A stretch of DNA of 64,000 nt from Xanthomonas hydrangeae (GTDB lineage: Bacteria; Pseudomonadota; Gammaproteobacteria; Xanthomonadales; Xanthomonadaceae), in the NCBI GenBank assembly GCA_905142475.1, contig LR990730.1, positions 3,534,001 to 3,598,000 on the forward strand, given 5' to 3'. Both the position numbers and the translations under genes were made by a program. The notes beneath the pieces are model-generated. The model searched no databases and was not told the origin of the DNA. It saw nothing but the letters and a program-made list of their open reading frames with translations. Positions 1 through 8,438 of the stretch are shown piece after piece (the stretch's first letter is position 1; each line of letters begins with the position of its first letter).

Positions 1-677
1 TTGGTGACCACGGTCCAGCCATCGGGCAGCGTCTTATGGTGGTAGGTGCCTTCGTTGATCATCGGCTCGATGGTGAAGGTCATGCCGGGCTTGAGCACCA
101 GGCCTTCGCCGGGGCGGCCGTAATGCATCACCTGCGGCTCGTCGTGATAGACCTTGCCGATGCCGTGGCCGCAGTAATCGCGCACCACGCTGAAGCGCTC
201 GGCTTCGGCGAACTTCTGGATCGCATGGCCCAGATCGCCCAGCGTCGCACCCGGCTTGACCGCACGGATGCCGCGCCACATCGCTTCGTAGGTGGTATCG
301 ACCAGGCGCTTGGCCATCACCGACGGCGTGCCGACGTAATACATGCGGCTGGTATCGCCGTGCCAGCCGTCCTTGATGACGGTGACATCGATGTTGACGA
401 TGTCGCCTTCCTTCAGGACCTTGGCCGCGCTCGGGATGCCGTGACAGATCACGTTATTGACCGAGGTGCATACGCTCTTGGGGAAGCCGCGATAACCGAC
501 ATTGGCAGGAATGGTGCCCTGCACGTTGACGATGTGGTCGTGGCAGATGCGGTCCAGCTCGGCAGTGGTCACGCCCGGTTGCACGTACGGGGCCACGATG
601 TCGAGCACCTCGGCGGCCAGACGGCCGGCGACGCGCATCAGTTCGATTTCTTCTTTGGTTTTTAGATTGACGCTCAT
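1..677 (-). CDS. map: methionine aminopeptidase type I (3' end beyond window)
   Basis: Removes the initiator methionine from nascent cytosolic proteins using a dinuclear metal centre. Translating the minus strand from the ATG at 677 gives 225 residues that match type I MetAP throughout. The metal and catalytic residues fall at the same numbers as in E. coli Map: His79 in CHG, Asp97 in NIDVTV, Asp108 in GDTS, His171 in CGHGIG and Glu204 in TIEP. The last ligand (about Glu235) lies outside the window. The start MSVNLKTKEE is the usual family N-terminus, so no extension is missing. In many gammaproteobacteria map lies divergently next to rpsB; here a fimbrial operon separates them. A good promoter ends only 7 nt before the start codon. 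Confidence 0.97.
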   Translation of the reverse strand, partial: MSVNLKTKEEIELMRVAGRLAAEVLDIVAPYVQPGVTTAELDRICHDHIVNVQGTIPANVGYRGFPKSVCTSVNNVICHGIPSAAKVLKEGDIVNIDVTVIKDGWHGDTSRMYYVGTPSVMAKRLVDTTYEAMWRGIRAVKPGATLGDLGHAIQKFAEAERFSVVRDYCGHGIGKVYHDEPQVMHYGRPGEGLVLKPGMTFTIEPMINEGTYHHKTLPDGWTVVT

Positions 678-995
678 GGTCCGGATTATCGCCGATTCGG
701 GCTGAATCTGAACGACCCGCGCAGCCGATTTTTGCAAAACACGCCGTTATGGCGGAAGCGGACGGTGCAGCAGAAAACTGGCGTCACCGCGCATTCATGT
801 GTGACATAGTTCAGAAAGCGTCATAGTCTCCATTAACGGAGTCATCCGCAAGACATCCCAATTTTGCGAAAAGAACCAGATTAAACAGCTAGATAGCGCG
901 TGAATTCGGCGTTATCGTTTGGCACAGCTGATGCATTGGAGGAAGGGCGACACGTCGTCGCGTCACCAATGACCAGACCGGTCAAGGAAATGTCC
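678..995. other. divergent intergenic region map / pilin operon
   Basis: About 318 bp between map and the first pilin gene. Apart from the map promoter I see no confident promoter for the fimbrial operon. A purine-rich GGAGGAAGGG lies at about 938-947 but is too far from any in-frame start to act as its ribosome binding site. No repeats or RNA gene were recognised. Confidence 0.4.
685..712 (-). promoter_or_regulatory. putative map promoter
   Basis: On the minus strand TTCAGA (712-707) and GATAAT (690-685) are separated by 16 bp, a reasonable sigma70 pair. Only 7 nt separate the -10 box from the map ATG, so transcription would begin at or next to the start codon. No Shine-Dalgarno sequence fits in that space. 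This is inference from sequence only. Confidence 0.45.
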
Positions 996-1520
996 ATGCG
1001 TACTGTCCGTCCTGTCCTGCTGTCCCTCGGCCTGCTCTCGACCATTGGCGTTGCCACCGCAGCAGATACCACCACATTCAACGTCAAGATCGCCGTCACC
1101 AAGGCCTGCACCATCACGGCGGCGTCTGCGACGGACGTCGACTTCGGCTCGGTGTTGTCCACCTCGACCGCCAATGCCGACGCCAACGGCAGCGTGACCG
1201 CACAGTGCACCGCGCTGACCCCGTACAACATCGCCTTGAGCGCGGGCAGCAATGCCGGCACCGCCAACGACGTCACTACCCGCCGCATGAAGAACACCGA
1301 TGCGCTGGTCACCACCAACAACTTCATCGCCTACCAGCTGTACCAGGATCTGGGCCGCAGCACGGTATGGGGCAGCACCACCGGCACCAATACGCTGAGC
1401 CGCACCGCCACCGGCATCAACCAGGTCTATCCGGTCTACGGCCGCGTGACCAACCCGTCGGCCAACAATCCCGCGACCGGTACCTACCAAGACACCATCA
1501 CCGCCACGATCGTCTACTGA
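996..1520 (+). CDS. spore coat U domain pilin (CsuA/B-like major subunit)
   Basis: Predicted secreted pilin of about 174 residues, the structural subunit of a chaperone-usher pilus of the archaic Csu type. The N-terminus is a clear signal peptide (MRTVRPVLLSLGLLSTIG, cleavage near ATA-ADT). The mature part is a single spore-coat-protein-U domain, with the family's VDFG strand, the RRMKN segment followed by a YQLYQD strand, and the terminal ITATIVY strand expected to be donated during assembly. The start at 996 is preferred because AAGGAA sits 6 nt upstream; ATGs at 969 and 990 are in frame but badly spaced. It is followed at 8 nt by its chaperone, so it is the promoter-proximal gene of the operon. 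Confidence 0.85.
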   Translation: MRTVRPVLLSLGLLSTIGVATAADTTTFNVKIAVTKACTITAASATDVDFGSVLSTSTANADANGSVTAQCTALTPYNIALSAGSNAGTANDVTTRRMKNTDALVTTNNFIAYQLYQDLGRSTVWGSTTGTNTLSRTATGINQVYPVYGRVTNPSANNPATGTYQDTITATIVY

Positions 1521-1528
1521 GCGCGCGC

Positions 1529-2299
1529 ATGCCATTGCACCACCGCCTGTCGTACCGGATGCCGGCCTGGCTGGTCGCGGCCGGATTGAGCCTTACGCTG
1601 GCGCTTGGCAGCGCAGTGCCGCTGCAGCCGGCCCATGCGGCCAGCCTGCAGCTGGCGCCGACCTCGCTGACGCTGAGCGCCCAGCAGTCCGCCGACGGGC
1701 TCTGGTTGAGCAACAGCGGCAGCGCGCCGGTGCAGGTGCAGACCCGCGCCTATCGCTGGACCCAGCGTGACGGCAAGGACCAGCTCGACCCGACCCAGGA
1801 ACTGCTGATCAGCCCGCCGATGCGCACGCTGGCCGCCGGCGAGCGCCAGCTGATTCGGGTGATTCGCGCCGGGCCCGCGCCGACCAGCGAGGAAGCCTGC
1901 TACCGTATCATCGTCGACGAATTGCCCAACGCCGATGCGGATCGCAAGGGCATGCAGTTCGTGTTGCGCTACTCGGTGCCGATCTTCCTGCTGCCGCCGG
2001 GCAAGACCGAATCCACCCCGACCTTGAGCACGCAGGTGATTGCCGGCAGCGACGGCAATGCGCAGATCCAGATCAGCAACACCGGCAATGGGCACGCCCA
2101 GGTCGCCGACCTGCAGCATCGGGTCGATGGCACGACCAAGACGGCATTGAACGGGCTGGTGGGTTATGTCCTGCCCGGCCAGACCATGCGCTGGTCGCTG
2201 GGGGCACCGCTGGCCCAGTTCGGCCGCGGCACCATCATCGCAAGGATCAATGGTGAGGCGGACGAACGTACCTTGTTGGCCGCGCCGGCAGCGCCGTGA
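1529..2299 (+). CDS. periplasmic fimbrial chaperone (PapD/CsuC family)
   Basis: Periplasmic two-domain immunoglobulin-like chaperone of about 256 residues that should hold pilin subunits and deliver them to the usher. The signal peptide ends near PAHA-AS. The mature protein has the N-terminal strand LQLAPTSLTLSAQQSADGLWLSN. The family's QLIRVIR strand follows, and then the second Ig domain with the G-Y-V-L-P-G-Q turn. An ATG at 1559 (MPAWLVAAGLSL) is an alternative start that would give a more compact signal peptide. It sits 8 nt after the pilin and overlaps or abuts the usher gene, consistent with one transcript. Confidence 0.88.
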   Translation: MPLHHRLSYRMPAWLVAAGLSLTLALGSAVPLQPAHAASLQLAPTSLTLSAQQSADGLWLSNSGSAPVQVQTRAYRWTQRDGKDQLDPTQELLISPPMRTLAAGERQLIRVIRAGPAPTSEEACYRIIVDELPNADADRKGMQFVLRYSVPIFLLPPGKTESTPTLSTQVIAGSDGNAQIQISNTGNGHAQVADLQHRVDGTTKTALNGLVGYVLPGQTMRWSLGAPLAQFGRGTIIARINGEADERTLLAAPAAP

Positions 2300-4667
2300 T
2301 GCGGGCCGGCTGGCGATGACGCTGCTTGCGACCGCCACCTGCCTGGCACATGCCGCCTCTGGCGATCTGGCCGACATGGCGCCGTTGCCCGATCAGGCGC
2401 CGCAGAACGTGGCGGCCCTGCCGCAGACGCTGTACCTGGATGTCAGCCTCAACCAGGCCGAGCGCGGCCTGGCGCCGTTCGAACTGGTGGACGGCCACCT
2501 GCGCGGCTCCGTCGACACGCTGCGCAAGCTGGGCTTCCTCCTGGCCGACCGCCCTGCCAGCGAGCTGGTCGATCTGGATCGCCTGCCCGATGTGGAGGTG
2601 TGCTACGACGCTGCGCTGCAACGGCTTGCGTTGCAGGTGCCGCTGGCGCAGCTGTCGCTCTCCACCACGGTACTCAAGGCCGAACAGGTCTCACCGCCCA
2701 GCGCCACTGCCTCGCCGGGCATGCTGCTCAATTACGACTTCTATGCCACGCGCAATGCCGGGGCCAGCAGCGTGTCGCTGGCCACCGAAGTGCGCGGCTT
2801 CGGCATCGGCCGCGGCATGGTCGACACCACCGCGGTGTTCCTGGCCTACGACCGCCCGCAGGACCAGCGCTGGCGCAGCGAAGCGGTGCGTCTGGACAGC
2901 GCCTGGCAGATGGATTTCCCCGACAGCGCCACCAGCCTGACGGTCGGCGACTTCTACAGCGGCTTTGTCGACTGGAGCCGCTCGATCCGCCTGGGCGGGA
3001 TACAGATCGGCCGCAATTACGCCTTGCAGCCGTACCGCGTGCTCACCCCCACACCAAGCTTCCTGGGCGAGGCGGTGGTGCCGTCGACGGTGGAGCTCTA
3101 CGTCGACGGGCTGCGCCAGTACAGCGGCCAGGTGCCGGCCGGCCCGTTCCAGCTGGCCGCGCAACCCGGCATCAGCGGCACCGGGCAGGCGCAGATCGTG
3201 GTGACCGATGCGTTCGGCCAGGTGCGCCGGTTGGACTTCGCGTTCTATGGCACGCCGCAACTGCTGGCGCGCGGCATTTCCGAATGGTCGGCCGGCATCG
3301 GCCATCTGCGCCAGGACTACGGCGTGCGCTCGTTTTCCTACGAGTCGCGCACGGTCGCCAGCGCCACGCTGCGCAAGGGCCTGCGCGATGACTTCACCAT
3401 CGAAGCGCATACCGAGGCCGGCGGCGGCGTGGTCAACGCCGGTGCCGGCGGCGTGTGGCTGCTCGGCGCAGGCGGCGTGGTCAACGCGGCCTACGCGCAT
3501 AGCCGGATGGATGCGCTGCGCGGCGGGCAGTACGTGCTGGGGTATGCCTGGAACAACCGTCGTTTCAACTTCACCGCCGGCACCCAGCGCACCCACGGCG
3601 ACTATCGCGACCTGGGCGCGCTGCAGGGCGCGTTGCCGGCGCGCATCAGCGACCGCGCGGTGTTCGGCGTCAACGTCAATCCGATCGGCTCGCTCGGCAC
3701 CAGCTACGTGCGGCTGAGCTATCCGCAAGGCGACACCTCGCGCTATGCCAGCGTGTTCTGGTCGCGCAGTTTCGGGCGCAAATGGGCCGCCAATCTGTCC
3801 GGCAATCAGAACCTGGACGTGCGCAGCGATCGCAGCCTGTATCTGTCGCTATCGACCACCTTCGGCGAGCTGCGTCAGGCCAGCGCCTCGATGCAGCGCA
3901 ACGGCAACCGCACCGGATTTGTGGCCGATGTCAGCCAGCCGTTGCCGGGCGACGGCGACCTGGGCGGCATCGGCTGGCGCCTGCAGGGGCGTGCCGGCGA
4001 CGATGCCAGCGGCGGCCTGGCCGAACTTGGCTGGTTGAACCGGGTCGGCCGCTACAACCTCGGCGCGGCCAATCAGGATGGCGACAACTTCGGCTATGCC
4101 AGCGCCAGCGGCAGCCTGGTGTGGATGAACGGGCGCGGCTTTGCAGCGCGCGATATCCAGGACGCCTTTGCGGTGGTGTCCACCGACGGCCAGGCCGGCA
4201 TTCCGGTGCGGCTGGAAAATCGCCTGATCGGCGTCACCGATGCGCGCGGCACGCTGCTGGTCACCCCGCTGCAATCGTGGCAGCGCAACCAGTTGTCGAT
4301 CGACACCTTGAACCTGCCGGCAGACCTGCGCGTGGACCGCGTCGATACCGCAGTGACGCCGCGCCAGCAATCCGGCGTCGCGGTGCGCTTCGGCATCACC
4401 CGCGTGCGCGCGGCGATCATCGTATTGCACGACGCACAAGGCGCCCCGCTGCCGGTGGGCAGCGTGGTGCAGCGCGAGGGCGATGCCGAACGCGTGGTGG
4501 TGGGCTACGACGGCGAAACCTATCTGGACAATCTGCAGAGCGACAATCGCCTGCTGGTCGACTTGCCGCAGGGCCGCTGCAGCGCGCAGTTCACCTATCC
4601 GGCCAACCCGAGCGGCATTCCGCGGGTGGGACCACTGCAATGCGTCACCGAGCAGAAAACGCCATGA
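2250..4667 (+). CDS. outer membrane usher (FimD/CsuD family)
   Basis: Outer-membrane assembly platform for the pilus, about 805 residues. After an N-terminal export signal it shows the usher order: an N-terminal chaperone-binding domain (LYLDVSLNQ), a long beta-barrel, a plug/middle segment (VELYVDGLRQYSGQVPAGPF) and C-terminal domains. The start is uncertain. ATG 2250 has AAGGA 3 nt upstream and gives a basic n-region (RRQRR) before the hydrophobic core, but it overlaps the chaperone by 50 nt. ATG 2316 (MTLLATATCLAHAA) gives a minimal signal peptide 16 nt after the chaperone stop. The stop overlaps the next start in an ATGA. Confidence 0.92.
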   Translation: MVRRTNVPCWPRRQRRDAGRLAMTLLATATCLAHAASGDLADMAPLPDQAPQNVAALPQTLYLDVSLNQAERGLAPFELVDGHLRGSVDTLRKLGFLLADRPASELVDLDRLPDVEVCYDAALQRLALQVPLAQLSLSTTVLKAEQVSPPSATASPGMLLNYDFYATRNAGASSVSLATEVRGFGIGRGMVDTTAVFLAYDRPQDQRWRSEAVRLDSAWQMDFPDSATSLTVGDFYSGFVDWSRSIRLGGIQIGRNYALQPYRVLTPTPSFLGEAVVPSTVELYVDGLRQYSGQVPAGPFQLAAQPGISGTGQAQIVVTDAFGQVRRLDFAFYGTPQLLARGISEWSAGIGHLRQDYGVRSFSYESRTVASATLRKGLRDDFTIEAHTEAGGGVVNAGAGGVWLLGAGGVVNAAYAHSRMDALRGGQYVLGYAWNNRRFNFTAGTQRTHGDYRDLGALQGALPARISDRAVFGVNVNPIGSLGTSYVRLSYPQGDTSRYASVFWSRSFGRKWAANLSGNQNLDVRSDRSLYLSLSTTFGELRQASASMQRNGNRTGFVADVSQPLPGDGDLGGIGWRLQGRAGDDASGGLAELGWLNRVGRYNLGAANQDGDNFGYASASGSLVWMNGRGFAARDIQDAFAVVSTDGQAGIPVRLENRLIGVTDARGTLLVTPLQSWQRNQLSIDTLNLPADLRVDRVDTAVTPRQQSGVAVRFGITRVRAAIIVLHDAQGAPLPVGSVVQREGDAERVVVGYDGETYLDNLQSDNRLLVDLPQGRCSAQFTYPANPSGIPRVGPLQCVTEQKTP

Positions 4668-5698
4668 ACCTGCACGGCCTCTGGCGCCTGATGGTTGCAC
4701 TGGCTATCGCGATGTTATGGCTGGCACCAAGCCAGCGCGCGCAGGCCGACACCACGTGTACCGTCACGCTGGGCACGCCGTTGGCGTTCGGCAATGTGGC
4801 AGCCAATGGCACCACCGATGCAGTGGCAACGCTCAACGTCTCCTGCGCAACCGCCGCGCTCAGCGTCCTGGGCTACGCACAAGTGAGCCTCTGCCTGGAC
4901 CTGGGGCCGGGCAGCGCCAGCAGCGGGCTGTATGCGCCACGCCGCATGCTCAACTCCACCAGCGACAGCCTGGACTTCCAGATCTACAGCGACGCAACAC
5001 GCACCCAGATCTGGGGCGCCACCGGATCCACAACGCCCTCGCCGCGCACCTTGACGCTGTCCTACGGCGTCCCGGTGATCACCGGTGGCTCGCAGACGGC
5101 CACCATCACGCTGTATGGGCGCATTCCGGCCAACCAGATCCTGTCGGTCGGCAACCACACCAGCAGTTTCGGCGGCGCCGACACCGTGCTGCGCTACGCC
5201 TACAACGAGAGCATCATCGGCGTCCCATCGCTTCCGGGCAGTTGCATGGCCGGCGGCAGCGGCGCCAAGACCGCCAGCAACGCCTTCCCGTTCACCGCCT
5301 CGGCCAACGTGTCGGCACGCTGCAATACCTACGTCACCACCGACCTGGATTTCGGCAGCATTGCCGGCACCATCAGTACCGCCATCGACCGCAGCTCCAC
5401 CATCAGCCTGACCTGCACCAACCGCACCGCCTGGAACATCGGTCTGGGCGACGGCATCAACGCCACGGGCAGTCTCCGACGCATGCGGCATTCCAGCAGC
5501 GCCAATTACATCGCCTATGAGCTCTACAGAGACGTCGGCCGCGGCAGCCGTTGGGGGACCAGCATCGGCGTCGATACGCTCAGCGGCACCGGCAACGGCG
5601 TGGCCCAGACGGTGACCGTTTACGGCCGCGCGCCCGCACCGCAACTCCCCATCGCAGGCGACTACAACGACACGGTGACCGTCTCCATCACTTATTGA
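4664..5698 (+). CDS. tandem spore coat U domain protein (CsuE-like tip adhesin)
   Basis: Secreted protein of 344 residues with signal peptide (cleavage near AQA-DT) and two consecutive spore-coat-U domains. The first covers roughly residues 25-175 (starts TCTVTLGTPLAFG). The second runs from about 195 to the end (TDLDFGSIAG, RRMRHSS, YELYRDVGRG, VTVSITY). Two-domain members of this family cap Csu-type pili and bind surfaces, so a tip role is the best inference. The gene overlaps the usher stop by 4 nt (ATGA), implying translational coupling. The second domain is close to the major pilin at 996, and the first is more divergent. Confidence 0.82.
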   Translation: MNLHGLWRLMVALAIAMLWLAPSQRAQADTTCTVTLGTPLAFGNVAANGTTDAVATLNVSCATAALSVLGYAQVSLCLDLGPGSASSGLYAPRRMLNSTSDSLDFQIYSDATRTQIWGATGSTTPSPRTLTLSYGVPVITGGSQTATITLYGRIPANQILSVGNHTSSFGGADTVLRYAYNESIIGVPSLPGSCMAGGSGAKTASNAFPFTASANVSARCNTYVTTDLDFGSIAGTISTAIDRSSTISLTCTNRTAWNIGLGDGINATGSLRRMRHSSSANYIAYELYRDVGRGSRWGTSIGVDTLSGTGNGVAQTVTVYGRAPAPQLPIAGDYNDTVTVSITY

Positions 5699-5746
5699 CA
5701 GTTAATCAAGTTCGCATCCGGAGCGTCGCTATTTGTTACGTCTCCA

Positions 5747-6073
5747 ATGCAAACGATTGCCTTCATGATGCCGGTCACCCTCCTGAAGCGCCTGATGCTG
5801 CTTGCTCTGTTCTGCAGCGCGTCTGTGGCCAATGCTGCGGCCAGCCGCGGCCCGGAAAATTCCACCCTGCACATCGGCCTGCGCCTGCTCAGCGGTTGCG
5901 AGCTGCGCACCACGCCGCCGCGTGCCAGTTGTTCCAGGGGCACGCCGATGGCGATCGCCCGGCCGGCCCCGGCCGCCGAAACACCGGCCATCGCCAGCAC
6001 CGGCCAGGACGCCAGCGCATTGGCAGGCCCGGCGCCGGCCACCGCCGCACGCATCACCACGATCGCGTTCTGA
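5747..6073 (+). CDS. small secreted protein resembling a shrunken pilin
   Basis: A 108-residue protein with a signal peptide (LKRLMLLALFCSASVANA). It does not match a full family, but its pieces resemble the ends of a spore-coat-U pilin: a first strand LHIGLRLLSGCEL with a cysteine where pilins have one, a second cysteine 12 residues on, a Pro/Ala-rich middle, and a terminal ARITTIAF like the last strand of the neighbours. The centre of the fold is missing. It could be a decayed pilin or a minimal subunit. In-frame ATGs at 5765 and 5768 are alternative starts, and no start has a strong ribosome binding site. The second chaperone starts 2 nt after its stop. Confidence 0.55.
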   Translation: MQTIAFMMPVTLLKRLMLLALFCSASVANAAASRGPENSTLHIGLRLLSGCELRTTPPRASCSRGTPMAIARPAPAAETPAIASTGQDASALAGPAPATAARITTIAF

Positions 6074-6075
6074 CC

Positions 6076-6783
6076 ATGGCCACGCGACGCTCCCTTCAGT
6101 GCTGGATCGCAGTTGCGCTGGCCTGCGTCGCAATCGACGGCGCCGCCGTCGCTGCCGAGATCGCCATCGCACCGACCACTGCGCATATCCCGGCCGACGG
6201 CGATCAGGCCACGGTCTGGCTCTACAACCAGGCCGCGCTGCCATGGCGCGCCGAAGCCAAGCTCTACCGCTGGCGGCAGGATGGCGAGCGCGAAGTGCTC
6301 GAGCCCGCCACAGGCGCCACGGTCAGCCCGAATCATTTCGAGATCCCGTCGCAAGGGCGCCAGCTGTTGCGGGTGATCCGGCTCGGCCCCAGCCCGGTGC
6401 AGACCGAAGACAGCTATCGACTGGTGGTGACCCAACACGCCACCGGCGACGAAACCGAGTTGCTGCGTTACTCCACCCCGGTATTCGCCCTGCCCAGCCA
6501 GCCCGCCGCGCCAAATCCGGTGCTGCGGACCACCCTGTCCGGCCACGGCGGCGGACGCGCACTGAGCGTGCACAATGCCGGGCTCAGCCATGCACGGTTG
6601 GCCGATCTGGCCTACATCGATGCCGGCGGCACCCGCCGCAGCATCCGCGATGATCTGGCCGGTTATGTGTTGCCAGGCCAAACCCGCCACTGGGCACTGC
6701 CGGCCAACCTGCCCACCGGCAGCGGCCGCTTCGTGGCGCGCATCAACAGCGACATCGAGACCACGCTGACGCTTGAGCCGTGA
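6076..6783 (+). CDS. second periplasmic fimbrial chaperone
   Basis: PapD-like chaperone of 235 residues. Signal peptide, then the N-terminal domain (EIAIAPTTAHIPADGDQATVWLYN), a QLLRVIR strand matching that of the first chaperone, and the same G-Y-V-L-P-G-Q turn in the C-terminal domain. The two chaperones are clearly related but diverged. It may be dedicated to a different subunit, for example the small protein 2 nt upstream or the tandem-domain pilin. It is the last gene of the operon; an 8-bp inverted repeat lies 45 nt downstream. Confidence 0.86.
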   Translation: MATRRSLQCWIAVALACVAIDGAAVAAEIAIAPTTAHIPADGDQATVWLYNQAALPWRAEAKLYRWRQDGEREVLEPATGATVSPNHFEIPSQGRQLLRVIRLGPSPVQTEDSYRLVVTQHATGDETELLRYSTPVFALPSQPAAPNPVLRTTLSGHGGGRALSVHNAGLSHARLADLAYIDAGGTRRSIRDDLAGYVLPGQTRHWALPANLPTGSGRFVARINSDIETTLTLEP

Positions 6784-6828
6784 ATCGGGAAAAGGGAATC
6801 GGGACCGTGTAGGGTGACTGACGAAACC

Positions 6829-6854
6829 GCTCAGTTGTTTGGATCGAACTGAGC
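6829..6854 (+). terminator. inverted repeat after the fimbrial operon
   Basis: GCTCAGTT (6829-6836) and AACTGAGC (6847-6854) form a perfect 8-bp stem with a 10-nt loop. There is no uridine tract after it, so intrinsic termination is doubtful. Confidence 0.3.
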
Positions 6855-6932
6855 TGATCAGGCCGCACCGCATCTGACCGCCGCGCCGCATTCACTGCTC
6901 GCAACCATGCACACCAGCCATCTCCACTGGTC

Positions 6933-7032
6933 CTTGCCCGCCCACCGTCGCGGGACCTTACGCGGCATGGATGCCGCGTAAGAGCCTACATGGACGTACT
7001 TGCGGCGTGTCCCGCGATGGTGGGCGGGCAAG
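6933..7032 (+). repeat. nested palindromic element, type I
   Basis: About 100 bp. The outer arms are CTTGCCCGCCCACCGTCGCG... at the left and the near-perfect complement ending GGTGGGCGGGCAAG at the right (23 of 24 paired). Inside is a 12-bp stem ending in ATGCCGCGTAAG, then the constant core AGCCTACATGGACGTACTTG. The left flank carries the conserved tag CACCAGCCATCTCCACTGGT seen, with changes, beside other type I copies. It lies between the fimbrial operon and the rpsB promoter. Confidence 0.85.
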
Positions 7033-7154
7033 GGCCCCGCAGCCAATCAACAGACCAGCTGCTCTGCCCCCGAAGCATCCACACCTCCAATGAACCTCTC
7101 AAAGCGCCCAAGCTGTTGAGCTTCAGCGCAGCTGGACGTCCCCAATCCGACCAA

Positions 7155-7183
7155 TTGCGCAGACGCGCCCTGCCGGCTATACT
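7155..7183 (+). promoter_or_regulatory. rpsB-tsf promoter
   Basis: TTGCGC (7155-7160), 17 bp, TATACT (7178-7183). This is the best sigma70 promoter in the window, as expected for a ribosomal-protein operon. Transcription from about 7190 would leave a leader of about 240 nt before rpsB. Confidence 0.75.
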
Positions 7184-7262
7184 CCGCCGGCTGTTTTGCG
7201 TCTTTACGCATTGCGTCGTCCACGTCGGACGTCACCGACGAATTCACACCTGCCGCCGCCAT

Positions 7263-7428
7263 CCGTGCCGGGGTGCCCCGCGAGGGGTTCGACACGGAGG
7301 CGACAGGGAAGCCCAACCCCGGAATCATGTGCGTTTTGATGCGAGTCCCTCGCAACAGCCCGCACATCCATGTGCGGACTTTTCAACAACAGCCGCGCAC
7401 GGCGATTCCGCTACCAGGAGTTATTTCA
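7263..7428 (+). promoter_or_regulatory. structured rpsB leader (candidate S2 autoregulatory RNA)
   Basis: The 5' untranslated region holds several pairing elements. CCGTG (7263-7267) pairs with CACGG (7293-7297). GGGGTT (7284-7289), inside that loop, can pair with AACCCC (7315-7320), which would make a pseudoknot. A hairpin CCGCACA/TGTGCGG at 7361-7378 precedes the AGGAG ribosome binding site. S2 controls rpsB-tsf through its leader in other gammaproteobacteria; that this leader does so is inference. Confidence 0.5.
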
Positions 7429-8268
7429 ATGCCCCAAGTCACCATGCGTCAGATGCTGGAAGCCGGCGTCCATTTCGGTCACCAGACCCGTTATTGGAAC
7501 CCCAAGATGGCGCCGTACATCTTCGGCGCGCGCGGCAAGATCCACATCATCAACCTCGAGAAGACCGTTCCGCTCTTCAACGACGCGATGAACTTCCTCT
7601 CCTCGATCGCGCAGAAGCGCGGCACCATCCTGTTCCTGGGCACCAAGCGCAGCGCGCGCGAGTCCATCAAGGAAGAAGCCGAGCGTTGCAACATGCCGTT
7701 CATGACCCAGCGCTGGTTGGGCGGCACGCTGACCAACTTCCGCACCGTCAAGCAGTCGGTTGCGCGCCTGAAGGAACTGGAAGCGGCCGAGACCGATGGC
7801 ACCTTCGAGAAGCTGGTCAAGCACGAAGTGCTGGGCCTGCGTCGCGAGCGCGAGAAGCTGGACGCCTCGCTGGGCGGCATCAAGGAAATGAACCGCCTGC
7901 CCGACGCGATCTTCGTGATCGACATCGGCCATGAAGACATCGCCATCAAGGAAGCCAAGAAGCTCGGCATCCCGGTGATCGCGGTGGTCGATACCAACTA
8001 CGACCCGGCCCTGGTCGACTACGCCATCCCGGGTAACGACGACGCCATCCGTGCCGTGCAGCTGTATGCACGCGCCGCTGCCGACGCCGTGCTGGAAGGC
8101 AAGGCTGCTGCTCCGAACTCCGCCTCCGTGCGCGAAGAAGAGTTCTCGGCCGAATCCGCCGACGAAGGCAAGGGTCGTCGCGCCCCGGCCAAGAAAGCCG
8201 AGAAGACCGAAAAGAAGGCTGACGCTCCGGCCGATGCCGCAGCTCCGGCTGCTCCTGCTGCCGAGTAA
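7429..8268 (+). CDS. rpsB: 30S ribosomal protein S2
   Basis: Small-subunit ribosomal protein S2, 279 residues. It begins [20 protein letters not shown] and carries the family signatures [22 protein letters not shown] and the [11 protein letters not shown] motif. The C-terminal tail from about residue 230 is an Ala/Lys/Glu-rich extension ([15 protein letters not shown]), longer than in E. coli S2 and typical of this lineage. AGGAG 9 nt upstream fixes the start. It is first in the operon with tsf, behind a strong promoter and structured leader. Confidence 0.98.
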   Translation: MPQVTMRQMLEAGVHFGHQTRYWNPKMAPYIFGARGKIHIINLEKTVPLFNDAMNFLSSIAQKRGTILFLGTKRSARESIKEEAERCNMPFMTQRWLGGTLTNFRTVKQSVARLKELEAAETDGTFEKLVKHEVLGLRREREKLDASLGGIKEMNRLPDAIFVIDIGHEDIAIKEAKKLGIPVIAVVDTNYDPALVDYAIPGNDDAIRAVQLYARAAADAVLEGKAAAPNSASVREEEFSAESADEGKGRRAPAKKAEKTEKKADAPADAAAPAAPAAE

Positions 8269-8280
8269 TCGGCCTGCAAT

Positions 8281-8334
8281 GCGGCCGCACCATGCTGTGC
8301 GGCCGCAGCCCCGACGGGACCATGGCGTCCCGTC
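8281..8334 (+). promoter_or_regulatory. two perfect hairpins in the rpsB-tsf intergenic region
   Basis: GCGGCCGCAC (8281-8290) pairs with GTGCGGCCGC (8297-8306) over a 6-nt loop. GACGGGAC (8313-8320) pairs with GTCCCGTC (8327-8334), again over a 6-nt loop. Neither is followed by a T-tract. They may be an attenuating or processing element that sets S2 to EF-Ts ratios. Confidence 0.55.
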
Positions 8335-8438
8335 GCCCGGGCCACTGAAGACATCTACGGGGGCGGCCAGCACATTGCGCCGTCTCCTCATTGGCGGAAC
8401 ATCTCCGCCGCATGCATTCGTCCAAACGAGGTAATTCC

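Noticed and set aside
6858-7046. Short open frames through the palindromic elements (also near 33073, 36675 and 37159)
   Set aside because: The predicted peptides are translations of the repeat itself, recurring at each copy in different contexts, with no ribosome binding site.
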